This document shows, one piece after another, positions 1-8,859 of a DNA stretch of 64,000 nt (position 1 is its first letter; every line of letters begins with the position of its first letter). Source of the stretch: an uncultured Pseudomonadales bacterium (GTDB lineage Bacteria; Pseudomonadota; Gammaproteobacteria; Pseudomonadales; Cellvibrionaceae). The DNA is taken from assembly GCA_947489425.1 (NCBI GenBank), contig CANLDL010000005.1, positions 154,361 to 218,360 on the forward strand, given 5' to 3'. The notes beneath the pieces are model-generated. The model searched no databases, was not told where the DNA came from, and saw nothing but the letters and a program-made list of their open reading frames with translations. The position numbers and the translations under genes were made by a program.

Positions 1-1789
1 CGTGCAAAAACTGGTACGTGCTGCCTTTGGTAACAATAACGTTGATACCTGTGCACGTGTTTGTCACTCGCCAACGGGCTTTGGATTAAAGGCGACCTTT
101 GGTGAATCTGCCGGTACACAAACCTTCGACTCCGTAGAAAAAACCGACGTGATGATGGTGATTGGTGCTAATCCTACTGATGCCCACCCAGTATTTGGCT
201 CGCGTATGAAAAAACGCCTACGTGAAGGCGCAGAGCTTATTGTCGTTGACCCACGTAGTATCGACTTGGTCAGTGGCCCACATGTTAAAGCCAACCACCA
301 CCTACAATTATTGCCGGGTACTAATGTTGCTTTTATTAACGCAATGGCCCACGTGATTATTGATGAAGGTTTAGAGTCGACAAAGTCAATTCAAGAGCGT
401 TGTGATGTTGAGTCCTTCGAGACTTGGAAAGCGTTTATTAGTGATAAACGTCACTCACCTGAAGAGACAGAAAAATACTCGGGCATTCCAGCGGCTGAAT
501 TACGTGCGGCTGCAAGGCTTTATGCCACTGCTAATAATGCGGCTATCTATTATGGATTAGGAGTAACTGAGCACTCGCAGGGCTCAAGCATGGTAATGGG
601 TATTGCTAACCTTGCTATGCTCACAGACAACATTGGTCGTGAAGGTGTAGGTGTTAACCCGCTTCGTGGTCAGAATAATGTTCAAGGCTCTTGCGATATG
701 GGTTCTTTCCCGCACGAGCTACCCGGTTACCGTCATATCTCGGGTGATGAAGTACGTACTCAGTTTGAAAAAGCATGGAATGTGAGCCTTGACCCTGAAC
801 CCGGTTACCGTATTACCAATATGTTAGACGCAGCTGTTGAGGGCACTTATAAAGGTCTATATGTACAAGGTGAAGATATTGCACAGTCTGATCCAAACAC
901 GCATCACGTTGAGCAGGCACTTAAGAACCTCGATTGCCTAATTGTGCAGGATATTTTCTTAAACGAAACGGCTAAATTTGCTCATGTATTTTTACCGGGC
1001 TCAAGCTTCTTAGAAAAAGACGGCACCTTTACTAATGCCGAGCGCCGTATTTCGCCTGTGCGTAAAGTCATGGAGCCACTGGGTGGCTTATCGGATTGGG
1101 AGGTCACACTAGGCTTATCAAAAGCGCTAGGGTATGAGATGAACTACAACCATCCATCGGAGATTATGGATGAGATTGCATCGCTGACACCGACATTTAC
1201 ACGTGTGAGTTATGAGCGCCTAGATAAGGAAGGCTCACTGCAATGGCCATGTAATGACGAAACACCTGATGGCACGCCCATTATGCATATTGAAGAATAT
1301 ACGCGAGGCAAAGGTAATTTTGCATTAACAGAATACGTAGCAACGGAAGAGAAAGTTACCAAACGCTTCCCAATGTTGTTAACCACTGGGCGTATCTTGT
1401 CGCAATACAATGTGGGTGCGCAAACGCGCCGCACCGAGAACTCCTCATGGCATGGGGAAGATGTATTAGAAATACATCCACACGATGCAGAAGATCGCGG
1501 CATTGTCACGGGCGATAAAATTTCGCTAGCGAGTCGTGCAGGTGATACACAATTGCGTGCTTTAGTGACCAAACGTATGCAACCGGGCGTTGTTTATACA
1601 ACATTCCATCATCCAGAATCCGGTGCGAATATTATTACCACGGATAACTCCGATTGGGCCACTAACTGCCCTGAATATAAAGTGACAGCGGTTCAGGTAA
1701 ACAAAGTACTCAATACCGAGGACGCATCGGAATGGCAGGCACAGTTTGCTGAATTTACTAAAGAGCAGTTGGCCTATTTAGATAACTGA
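1..1789 (+). CDS. fdsA: NAD-dependent formate dehydrogenase alpha subunit, C-terminal part (5' end outside window)
   Basis: Catalytic molybdenum subunit of a soluble formate dehydrogenase (formate + NAD+ to CO2 + NADH). The reading frame is open from the left edge, so the N-terminal Fe-S modules and the active-site Cys/Sec are not seen. What remains is the molybdopterin oxidoreductase core (RVCHSPTGFGL near the start, VIGANPTDAHPV, then HVFLPGSSFLEKDGTFTN about residue 330) and the C-terminal cofactor-binding barrel (TTGRILSQYNVGAQTRR about residue 460). It is followed at short distance by fdhD and fdsD, which is the A-C-D end of the fdsGBACD arrangement and separates it from membrane-bound respiratory Fdh. 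The product probably disposes of formate from methyl-group oxidation by the betaine genes further along. Family assignment is firm; the Fds subtype rests on the fdsD neighbour. Confidence 0.93.
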   Translation, partial: VQKLVRAAFGNNNVDTCARVCHSPTGFGLKATFGESAGTQTFDSVEKTDVMMVIGANPTDAHPVFGSRMKKRLREGAELIVVDPRSIDLVSGPHVKANHHLQLLPGTNVAFINAMAHVIIDEGLESTKSIQERCDVESFETWKAFISDKRHSPEETEKYSGIPAAELRAAARLYATANNAAIYYGLGVTEHSQGSSMVMGIANLAMLTDNIGREGVGVNPLRGQNNVQGSCDMGSFPHELPGYRHISGDEVRTQFEKAWNVSLDPEPGYRITNMLDAAVEGTYKGLYVQGEDIAQSDPNTHHVEQALKNLDCLIVQDIFLNETAKFAHVFLPGSSFLEKDGTFTNAERRISPVRKVMEPLGGLSDWEVTLGLSKALGYEMNYNHPSEIMDEIASLTPTFTRVSYERLDKEGSLQWPCNDETPDGTPIMHIEEYTRGKGNFALTEYVATEEKVTKRFPMLLTTGRILSQYNVGAQTRRTENSSWHGEDVLEIHPHDAEDRGIVTGDKISLASRAGDTQLRALVTKRMQPGVVYTTFHHPESGANIITTDNSDWATNCPEYKVTAVQVNKVLNTEDASEWQAQFAEFTKEQLAYLDN

Positions 1790-1824
1790 TTTGAATAATT
1801 GTTAATTAAAGATTATTGAAAGTA

Positions 1825-2709
1825 ATGAGCAGTTCATTGGATATCGACAAGTTATCACGCACTCAGGGCATTCGTAGCCGCGAAGTTATTATTCGCGGCC
1901 CTAATAATGCGTCTCAAAGCTCAGATCTAATTGCTGAAGAAAAAGCCGTGGCAATGGTCTATAACGGTATTAGCCATGCAGTAATGATGGCCACACCGCT
2001 GGATCTCGAAGACTTTGCCTTGGGTTTTAGCTTAACCGAAGGCATTGTTAGTGATAAAAGCCAATTCTATGGTGTTGATGTCATTGAATCTGAGCTTGGC
2101 TTTGAGTGCCAAATAGAAATCCCCAGTGCGGCTTTTATGCTACTCAAACAGCGTCGCAGGCATCTGAGTGGTCGCACCGGTTGTGGTATTTGTGGACTCG
2201 AATCACTAGAGGCGGTGGCACCTGATTTAACGGCTATTGAGCCATTGCAAGAGACCGGTATCAGCGTTACAAATAATGGCGTTACATCTCTCATTAAGCC
2301 TCAGTTACCGAGCTTTGATAGTGTCGATAAAGCACTTAAACAATTGCAAGCACAGCAAGAGCTACGTGCTCAATGCGGTGCTGTGCATGCGGCTGCCTTT
2401 GCTGATTATAATGGTGATATCACCTTATTAAGAGAAGATGTTGGCCGACACAATGCATTAGATAAACTGTTAGGTGCTTTATCTAAGCAGTCTTGTGCTA
2501 CAGAACAAAGTAAGCAACAAGGTTTTATTGTTGTATCCAGTCGTGCTAGCTACGAAATGGTCTATAAGAGCGCGGTAAGGGGCATTAAAACCCTAATTGC
2601 TGCATCTGCACCAACAGCCATGGCGATTGAGCTTGCCGAGCAAGCAAATATGAATTTAATTGGTTTTGTGCGCGAAAGTCGGCAGTTAATTTACTGCCAG
2701 TCTCAGTAA
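1825..2709 (+). CDS. fdhD: Formate dehydrogenase accessory sulfurtransferase FdhD (FdsC)
   Basis: Sulfurtransferase that sulfurates the molybdenum cofactor before insertion into formate dehydrogenase. The family's catalytic cysteine loop is present as GRTGCGICG about residue 115-123, and conserved blocks AVHAAAFAD, REDVGRHNALDKLLG and VSSRASYEMVYK follow in the usual order. Length (about 294 residues) is normal. The ATG at 1825 is chosen over an in-frame TTG at 1816, neither of which has a strong Shine-Dalgarno; the 36-base gap after fdsA suggests co-transcription and possibly translational coupling. Position between the alpha and delta subunit genes matches fdsC of Fds operons. Confidence 0.95.
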   Translation: MSSSLDIDKLSRTQGIRSREVIIRGPNNASQSSDLIAEEKAVAMVYNGISHAVMMATPLDLEDFALGFSLTEGIVSDKSQFYGVDVIESELGFECQIEIPSAAFMLLKQRRRHLSGRTGCGICGLESLEAVAPDLTAIEPLQETGISVTNNGVTSLIKPQLPSFDSVDKALKQLQAQQELRAQCGAVHAAAFADYNGDITLLREDVGRHNALDKLLGALSKQSCATEQSKQQGFIVVSSRASYEMVYKSAVRGIKTLIAASAPTAMAIELAEQANMNLIGFVRESRQLIYCQSQ

Positions 2710-2759
2710 ACAATAGTCAGTAAAAAAACAGTACGCTAAGAAATAGTTAAGGAGTATAT

Positions 2760-2987
2760 GTGAGCGCAAATGAATTAAGCCATCTTGTAAAAATGGCTAA
2801 CCAAATAGCATCGAATATTGGTTTAGGTAGCACAGAAGACGAGGCCGTTGATAAAGTAGTTAATCATATTAGCTTATTTTGGGCGCGTCCTATGCGCGAA
2901 AAGATTTGTGCAAATATGCAAGAGTCAGCCGATGATTTAAACCCAATTGCGACAAAAGCACTGGTACAAATTAACGCCAAATTATAA
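2760..2987 (+). CDS. fdsD: Formate dehydrogenase delta subunit FdsD
   Basis: Small (75 residues) delta subunit of the Fds-type formate dehydrogenase, a soluble protein needed for full enzyme maturation or stability. The family signature is a helical protein with HLVKMANQIASN near the N-terminus and a central HISLFWARPMREKI block (residues about 40-54). The start is GTG at 2760, preceded by AAGGAG at 2749-2754; the apparent ATG two bases upstream would stop immediately. It lies 50 bases after fdhD in the same direction. Confidence 0.9.
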   Translation: MSANELSHLVKMANQIASNIGLGSTEDEAVDKVVNHISLFWARPMREKICANMQESADDLNPIATKALVQINAKL

Positions 2988-3037
2988 AATTGTAGGATAT
3001 TCATTCTAAATACGTGCGTATAGTGGAGTAACGTCGA

Positions 3038-3448
3038 ATGATAGATTCTACTGATCATTTTCAAGGTTTAGTTTCCTATGTGGTTAGCAGTATTAATAAA
3101 ATGCTAACGACTGGTAACATCGTTACACCTATTGCGCTGGTAGTAAACAGAGATAGCAGCATCGAAGTTGTTAAAGCCAATGCTACTAGCGAAAAAATAG
3201 TCGATCATGTTGGCCTAATCCAAGCACAGTTGAGAAAAAAAGCCGAGAAATTTGAAATAATTACAAGCTGTGTAGCCTATCCTGATTATGCTAATAATCA
3301 AATTATTGCCTTTCTAGAAAATGACGACAATTATTGTGTTAAATTACTGATGCCTGTTGTTAACAGAAATGGCCTAAAACTTAATGCCGATAAAATAACC
3401 ACAGAGCAAGGTGCAGTCTATATATTCCCACTAAAGCAGCTGCACTAA
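3038..3448 (+). CDS. Hypothetical protein at the end of the formate dehydrogenase operon
   Basis: A 136-residue protein of unrecognised family. It is soluble by appearance, with no signal peptide or membrane helix, an alternating alpha/beta pattern and a central LIQAQLRKKAEKFEIITSC segment that looks like a helix leading into a strand. GGAG at 3024-3027 lies 10 bases before the ATG. It begins 50 bases after fdsD on the same strand, so it is probably transcribed with the fds genes, and no terminator is evident between them. A role in formate metabolism is suggested only by position. Confidence 0.7.
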   Translation: MIDSTDHFQGLVSYVVSSINKMLTTGNIVTPIALVVNRDSSIEVVKANATSEKIVDHVGLIQAQLRKKAEKFEIITSCVAYPDYANNQIIAFLENDDNYCVKLLMPVVNRNGLKLNADKITTEQGAVYIFPLKQLH

Positions 3449-3629
3449 ATATCAAACCCTGGTTAAATTGATGATTTACATTAGGAGTTTTTGGTTAAAG
3501 CTTATTGGCACCTGTATACAATAAAATCACAGAAAAGTATTAACTCTTGGTTATGTTAAATTGCTCGCCATACCATTATCTATTTTAATCACAAGCGTAA
3601 TAAAACTGCTAACTCGGGCGATAATAGTT

Positions 3630-4685
3630 TCAATATTTTATATCGATACTTCCATAGCTTGGTTCGTGTTTAGATATATCATGTTTTTTAGGCATGCTTT
3701 GTCGGTTATCACCAATACTGGCTTGTATGTTTAAGCGTTCATCTCTTGGCGGCATGCCCATATAATCTCGATAGCATTTACTAAAGTGCGGAGTAGATAC
3801 AAAGCCACAGGCAGTGGCTATTTCTATAATAGATAATGATGTCTGCTTTAATAACTGCCTTGCACGCATAAGCCTAAGTTTTAAATAATAACGCGAAGGC
3901 GTACAACCCAAATATTTTTGAAAAAGCCGCTCAAGTTGCCTGCGAGAGGTACTCACGTAACTGGCGAGTTCATCTAAAGCGATGGGTTCTTCTAAATTAC
4001 TCTCCATTAGGGATACCAGCTCAACTAATTTGGGTTGTGTGCTTCTTAAAGAATGGCGCATAGGTACACGTTGATAATCTGTTTCTGTACGCACGCGGTC
4101 GCAAATAAACATATCGGAAATAGCCACGACTAATTCGCTACCGTATTGCTGATGTACAAGTGCCAGTATCATATCGAGTGGCACAATACCGCCGGAGCTA
4201 GTGAGCCTGTCCTGTGATAAAGAATATAAATGATTATTGTGCTTGGCTTTGGGGAAGTTCTCGCTGATAGAGGGAATACATTCCCAATGCGCACTAAACT
4301 CTCGACCATCTAATAAACCTGCTGCGGCTAATACATAAGCACCGGTGCAAATGGCACCTAATTGAATGCCTTTTCGGTCTAATTGTTTTAGCCAATTGAG
4401 TTGTGCCTTGGTATAACTATGGGTGATATCGAGCCCGCCGACAACAATGAGTGTATCGAGTTGAGCCCCCTGGCGAATATCGGCCTCAGCAGAAATCATA
4501 ATACCATCACTCGATATAACAGGCTCGCCGTGTTCACTGATAACCACCCACTGATATAACTCCTCACTCGATAGCTGATTTGCCATACGTAAGGGGTCAA
4601 TAGCCGATGCAAAAGCAATTAAGGTGAAATTATCGATCAGTAAAAAACCGATTCTTCGAGGCTTTTTAGGGGTGTTTGGCTTCAT
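3630..4685 (-). CDS. gbdR: GbdR-like transcriptional regulator (GATase1/DJ-1 fold plus AraC helix-turn-helix)
   Basis: A 351-residue regulator with an N-terminal class-I amidotransferase/DJ-1-like ligand domain (residues about 10-190, with AICTGA around Cys113) and a C-terminal AraC-type double helix-turn-helix (about 225-330: EEPIALDELASYVSTSRRQ, then SIIEIATACGFVSTPHFSKC). This architecture is shared by GbdR, CdhR, SouR and ArgR-like activators. GbdR activates gbcAB, dgcAB and soxBDAG in Pseudomonas when glycine betaine or dimethylglycine is present. The gene is divergent from a dimethylglycine-dehydrogenase-like gene 339 bases away, and gbcAB and soxBDAG lie in the same window, so GbdR is the best name. 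CdhR or a sarcosine-responsive paralogue cannot be excluded from sequence alone. Confidence 0.85.
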   Translation of the reverse strand: MKPNTPKKPRRIGFLLIDNFTLIAFASAIDPLRMANQLSSEELYQWVVISEHGEPVISSDGIMISAEADIRQGAQLDTLIVVGGLDITHSYTKAQLNWLKQLDRKGIQLGAICTGAYVLAAAGLLDGREFSAHWECIPSISENFPKAKHNNHLYSLSQDRLTSSGGIVPLDMILALVHQQYGSELVVAISDMFICDRVRTETDYQRVPMRHSLRSTQPKLVELVSLMESNLEEPIALDELASYVSTSRRQLERLFQKYLGCTPSRYYLKLRLMRARQLLKQTSLSIIEIATACGFVSTPHFSKCYRDYMGMPPRDERLNIQASIGDNRQSMPKKHDISKHEPSYGSIDIKY

Positions 4686-5024
4686 AGTTCTGGCCTGCCT
4701 ACAGCGTTGTTATGTTTTTATAAGACACCGTTATTACATAAATATTCTGTTAATCATTGGATAATGGAGCTCAATAAATGTCAATTAAAACTCGTTGGTT
4801 GATTACAAAAAAATAGCAGTTCTTTTATTTTTATCGTCCTCTTTGTTTATGTTTGCCTCTTGGTTATTTAATAGTGACGATATTGCGACGCCACGTGTCG
4901 TTTATAGTGATTTACTCAGACCTAATAGCAATAGACTGTTTATATAATCAATTACCAACAACTAGGCATATTTTGACTCTGTGTCTTTTATTTTTCTCTG
5001 TTATTAATAAAGAGAGGCTCGCTA
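4686..5024. promoter_or_regulatory. Divergent intergenic region between gbdR and the dimethylglycine dehydrogenase-like gene
   Basis: AT-rich 339-base region that must carry both divergent promoters and is the natural place for a GbdR operator. I could not recognise a GbdR half-site pair by eye. The 3' end carries AGAGAGG (5011-5017) as the ribosome binding site for the flavoprotein gene. A possible short membrane peptide is listed separately. Confidence 0.4.
4795..4947 (+). CDS. Possible 50-residue single-pass membrane peptide
   Basis: An open frame from TTG 4795 encodes a basic start (MVDYKK), a hydrophobic stretch of about 16 residues (IAVLLFLSSSLFMFASWLF), and a polar tail, ending at TAA 4945-4947. 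This is the layout of a small type-II or signal-anchor peptide. An internal ATG at 4849 would remove most of the hydrophobic part. There is no clear Shine-Dalgarno and the frame could be chance in AT-rich intergenic DNA, so this is only a candidate. Confidence 0.22.
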   Translation: MVDYKKIAVLLFLSSSLFMFASWLFNSDDIATPRVVYSDLLRPNSNRLFI

Positions 5025-7589
5025 ATGGCTGAACTTCCAAAAAAAGCAAACGTCGTCATCATTGGTCAGGGTGGCATTGTCGGCGCATCGGTTGTACATC
5101 ACTTAATAGAGTTAGGTTGGGACGATATAGTGGGGCTAGATAAGTCGGCAATCCCTACGGATATTGGCTCGACCGCACATGCCTCGGACTTTTGTTACAT
5201 GACATCCCATGATCACATGAGCTGTTACACCACAATTTATAGCCGCGAATTCTTCGAAAAAATGGGTAACTACACACGCGTAGGTGGGCTAGAAGTTGCC
5301 CGTGTGGGTGACGACGAGCGTATGGAAGAGCTAAAGCGTAAAGTGGGCTCTGGTAAGGCATTTGGTACCAATGTGAGCTTAATTAGTGCCAGCGAGGCCA
5401 AAGAGAAATTCCCCTTGCTAGAAGAAGACATGATCCAAGGTGCCTTGTGGGATCCCGATGCTGGGCTTGTCTCGCCGCGCTCGCAAACCGTGACAGGTAT
5501 TTTGATTGAGAACGCCGTCGCCACGGGTAAATTAACCACCTTTGCTAATACACCCGCTACGGGCATCGACGTGCAAGAGGGGCGTATTCGTGGTGTACAA
5601 ACTGACAAAGGCTATATAGAGGCCGAACACGTCGTGGTATGTGCAGGTATTTGGGGGCCGCTTGTTGCTGATTTAGCTGACGAAAAGCTCCCAATGATGC
5701 CGCTATGCCATCCATTGACCTTCTTTGGCCCCTACAACGAATTTGAAGGTACGGGTAAAGATATTGGCTTTCCTTTACTGCGTGACCAAGGTAACTCCGC
5801 GTATATGCGCGATACCGGTGACCCAACAACGGCCGAGGGAGGGCAAATAGAGTGGGGTTACTACGAAGAAAATAACCCGCGCCTAATACGACCAAGAGAT
5901 ATTCTAGAGCAGGAAGATGCACGCCTATCACCTTCGATGCTGGACCTCGATATCGAGCAAATAATGGAGCCCCTAGAGCGTGCTATGGAACTTACGCCAA
6001 TATTGGGTGAGTTGGGCTTTGACGAAAAACACTCCTTTGATGGCTTGCTATCTGTTACTGCCGATGGTGGCTCACTTGTGGGCGAATCACCCGATACACG
6101 TGGGCTTTGGATATGCGAGGCAGTATGGGTAAAAGATGGCCCTGGTATGGGTAAAATACTTGCTGATTTAATGACCCACGGTAAAACCGAGTTGGATATT
6201 TTTGGGATCGATATCGCACGATTTTACCCCATCCAAAAATCCGAGAATTATACCTATGAGCGTTGCTACGAATCTTCCTTTAAAATTTATAACCCACCCA
6301 TTCATACGCGTGAGCCTTATACAAAGGGCCGTAATCTGCGTCGCAGCCCATTTTGGCCACGAGAAAAAGAACTCGGTGCGCACTTTTTAGAAGCAGCCGG
6401 GTGGGAGCGGGCCCAAGCCTACGCGGCTAACGAGTACTTACTAGAAAAATACGCCGACCAAGTACCTGTACGTGAAAATGAATGGGACAGCCGTCACTTT
6501 TGGCGTGTGGCTAATGCTGAGCAACTAGCTATGAGTGAGAGCGTAGGTATGGTTAATGTCTCGCACTTTGCGATATTTGATGTATCGGGCAAGGATGCTG
6601 AGGCACTAATGGAATATTTAAGTGTGGCCAAAGTGGGCGGCACAACACCATTAAACAAAGGAGTATATACCCACTTCCTCGACGAGCAAGGCGGTATTCG
6701 CTCGGACTTAACCATTGTGCGTATGATGGAGGATCACTTTCGAGTGATGTGTGGGGGTGATACGGGCCATCGAGATTATATTTGGATGAAGCGCATGGCC
6801 GAGACCAAAGGTTATAGTGTTTACATAGAGGAACGCACAGACCAGATTGCAACCCTAGGGCTTTGGGGGCCAGATGCGAGAGCGACTTTGGAGTCTATCG
6901 TCGATAAACCCGAAGAGCTAAGCGATGAAAACTTTCCCTACGTTACTACTAAGGAGATTAGTGTTAGTGGTATCCCTATATGGGCGTTTCGTATCTCTTA
7001 TGTGGGCGAGCAGGGTTGGGAGCTTTACATACCATTTAGCTACGGCATCACTTTGTGGGATATGCTCATTGAGAAGGGCGTAGTCCCCGTTGGGGCTGAA
7101 ACCTACGGTACCAGCAGACGCTTAGAAAAAAGCCTACGCCTACAAAACGCTGACTTGCTAAGCGAATACAATCTGTATGAAGCAGGGTTATCGCGCCCTA
7201 AAGTAAAAGAGGCCGACTTTAATGGAAAAGCCGCCTACTTAGAACAACGCGCGCGTGACTACCAACCCGCTTATCTATGCACCATGACGATGATGGAAAA
7301 TACTGATGCCAAAGGTGTAGCACGCTACCCTGTTGGCCAATGGCCTATAGTTGATCCTAGCACAGGTGATATCCTCATTGATTCACAGGGCCGCCGTTCC
7401 TACGCAACCAGTACCTCATACGGCCCATCGATTGGTAAAAATATTATCTTGGGTTACTTACCTTATGAGTACGCAAAAGAAGGTAATGTGCTTGTTATAG
7501 AATACTTTAACGAACCGTATAAAATTAAAATAGAGGCAGTCGGGTGTAAGCCACTTTATGACCCAGAGAACAAAAAGCCGAAGTCTTAA
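5025..7589 (+). CDS. Dimethylglycine/sarcosine dehydrogenase-like FAD protein with GcvT folate domain
   Basis: An 854-residue single-chain flavoprotein: DAO-type FAD domain (residues about 8-390), linker, then a GcvT/aminomethyltransferase half (about 430-850). The dinucleotide loop reads GQGGIVGAS, a variant of the usual GxGxxG, and GSTAHAS places His52 where DMGDH and SARDH attach FAD covalently. Enzymes of this build oxidatively demethylate N-methylglycines and pass the one-carbon unit to tetrahydrofolate. It lies divergent from gbdR, and no dgcAB genes are in view, so dimethylglycine is the likeliest substrate. Sarcosine seems less likely because soxBDAG is present. A DMSP-demethylase-like role is a remote alternative. 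AGAGAGG precedes the ATG. Confidence 0.82.
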   Translation: MAELPKKANVVIIGQGGIVGASVVHHLIELGWDDIVGLDKSAIPTDIGSTAHASDFCYMTSHDHMSCYTTIYSREFFEKMGNYTRVGGLEVARVGDDERMEELKRKVGSGKAFGTNVSLISASEAKEKFPLLEEDMIQGALWDPDAGLVSPRSQTVTGILIENAVATGKLTTFANTPATGIDVQEGRIRGVQTDKGYIEAEHVVVCAGIWGPLVADLADEKLPMMPLCHPLTFFGPYNEFEGTGKDIGFPLLRDQGNSAYMRDTGDPTTAEGGQIEWGYYEENNPRLIRPRDILEQEDARLSPSMLDLDIEQIMEPLERAMELTPILGELGFDEKHSFDGLLSVTADGGSLVGESPDTRGLWICEAVWVKDGPGMGKILADLMTHGKTELDIFGIDIARFYPIQKSENYTYERCYESSFKIYNPPIHTREPYTKGRNLRRSPFWPREKELGAHFLEAAGWERAQAYAANEYLLEKYADQVPVRENEWDSRHFWRVANAEQLAMSESVGMVNVSHFAIFDVSGKDAEALMEYLSVAKVGGTTPLNKGVYTHFLDEQGGIRSDLTIVRMMEDHFRVMCGGDTGHRDYIWMKRMAETKGYSVYIEERTDQIATLGLWGPDARATLESIVDKPEELSDENFPYVTTKEISVSGIPIWAFRISYVGEQGWELYIPFSYGITLWDMLIEKGVVPVGAETYGTSRRLEKSLRLQNADLLSEYNLYEAGLSRPKVKEADFNGKAAYLEQRARDYQPAYLCTMTMMENTDAKGVARYPVGQWPIVDPSTGDILIDSQGRRSYATSTSYGPSIGKNIILGYLPYEYAKEGNVLVIEYFNEPYKIKIEAVGCKPLYDPENKKPKS

Positions 7590-7936
7590 ACTCTACCTTA
7601 TAAAAATCAATGGTGGATGATTAAAGGCAGGTTTTTATGATTGGTTTTATCTGAGAGATAATAACCCATACATCATTTGCAATATAATATAAGAATACGG
7701 TATACATGGAGTTATAAGTATCGCAATAGAATGATACTGGAAACAACAATATACTCTAATGGTTTAGGTATTTTAAGCGCTGAGTCCTTTCACATTTATT
7801 TGGCAATACTTGCTTGTGAGGTATTGATAAAATATAGTAGGCTAAGAAAAACACTGCTGCCCCTATTGTTTTCTCGAAAGTATTTCCTCATTAACGAAGG
7901 TATTGTAGTTACTAAGTATAAGGAAAATAAAAATTC
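7590..7936. other. Non-coding stretch, left flank of the accessory island
   Basis: AT-rich 347 bases. A hydrophobic open frame (7677-7967) overlaps the next gene and lacks a ribosome binding site, so I do not call it. No clear terminator is seen after the preceding gene. Base composition drops here and stays low until about 15000, marking the likely left edge of acquired DNA. Confidence 0.5.
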
Positions 7937-8482
7937 ATGCTTACTACATTTGTTAAACCGCTGTTGATTTTTTCTCTTTTTTTCTCTTTGCAGGTACTGG
8001 CTTCAAAAGATATCCGTATGAAGGATGTGAGAGATTTAGCGAAAAGTCCAGTCGACGAAATACTTGATCAAGAGACTATTCAGATATTCTCGATGGAGAA
8101 TTATTGGAAATCCGTACATGGTAGAAATAAACCCTTAGTTGTGTTTTTTTACTCGAATAATCATGGTCCTTCTCAAAGGCTTGCGACATTAATTAAGCAT
8201 GTATCCCCAAGCTACATAAATAAACTGTCCTTTGCTCGTATAAAAGTCAGTGAAAAAGGAAAGCCTGCTAAAGAGCTAGCAAAGCAATTGAATGAGAGAT
8301 TTAGTTTGGATAGCACGCCAGGAATCTTATTTTATGACAACAGTGCCAATTCGGATATGATTCTGGAGCATGAAGATTATATTGATGCAGATTTTAAAGA
8401 ATTTCGCACGCCTAGCATGTTGTTATGGAAGACATATTATGTTGCAGTAAGGAAAGAGCTTGATGCGTTGTTGGCTGACTAA
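7937..8482 (+). CDS. Secreted thioredoxin-fold-like protein without CxxC
   Basis: A 181-residue protein with an N-terminal signal peptide (hydrophobic core LLIFSLFFSLQVLAS, cleavage probably after residue 22). The mature part has a thioredoxin-like pattern: a strand KPLVVFFYSNNHGPSQRLATL (with NNHG at the place of the CxxC active site), a second strand FARIKVSE, and a STPGILFYDN strand with the typical cis-proline TP. Lacking the redox cysteines, it is unlikely to be a disulfide oxidoreductase and may bind a partner in the periplasm. AAGGA lies about 14 bases upstream of the ATG. The stop codon runs straight into an attC-like palindrome, so it may itself be a cassette gene. Function unknown. 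Confidence 0.7.
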   Translation: MLTTFVKPLLIFSLFFSLQVLASKDIRMKDVRDLAKSPVDEILDQETIQIFSMENYWKSVHGRNKPLVVFFYSNNHGPSQRLATLIKHVSPSYINKLSFARIKVSEKGKPAKELAKQLNERFSLDSTPGILFYDNSANSDMILEHEDYIDADFKEFRTPSMLLWKTYYVAVRKELDALLAD

Positions 8483-8544
8483 TAATTATGGTAGCTTATT
8501 CGACCGCGTTACCAACGATTGGTAGTTGATGCTATCGTTATTAG
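8479..8544 (+). repeat. Possible degenerate attC-like palindrome
   Basis: A 66-base imperfect palindrome that starts at the stop codon of the preceding gene. The outer arms CTAATAA (8479-8485) and GTTATTAG (8537-8544) are complementary, GGTAGC/GCTATC continue the stem, and TACCAA-CGA-TTGGTA forms a central hairpin. The R' box would be GTTATTA. Layout is that of an integron attC, but both boxes depart from consensus, so this is less secure than the sites downstream. Confidence 0.4.
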
Positions 8545-8859
8545 AATTTTCCGTAATCTAAAAAGTAACTGCGCATTTGTGCTGTTTATTCTCTACAAAA
8601 ATAAATTTTTGCTAATTTGCCAAGCTCTCTTTCACTCCATGTAAACCTTAAAAGTATAATAAAATCAGCGGCTTAAAAAATAGCAGGGTAGATAATACGC
8701 CAAACAAAAGTGACAAAGTGGTCCAGCTCACTTTGTTGTCAAGCAATTATTGTTAAAAAATAGAAATTTATTATTTAAATCAAAGTGTTAATATAGATGT
8801 TTTATAAATATAAAAGGTAGAAAGCGCGCCCGCACTATATACAAATATAATGAATAAAA
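8545..8859. other. Non-coding stretch before the first firm cassette gene
   Basis: 315 AT-rich bases. The only structure seen is a 7-bp hairpin, CAAAGTG (8714-8720) with CACTTTG (8729-8735), that has no T-run and so is not an intrinsic terminator. It may hold a promoter for the next gene or be the unread 5' part of a cassette. I see no integron integrase and cannot identify an attI site. Confidence 0.4.

Noticed and set aside
7677..7967. Open frame of 96 codons, hydrophobic and basic
   Set aside because: Overlaps the well-supported secreted-protein gene at 7937, has no ribosome binding site and shows composition expected of AT-rich non-coding DNA.
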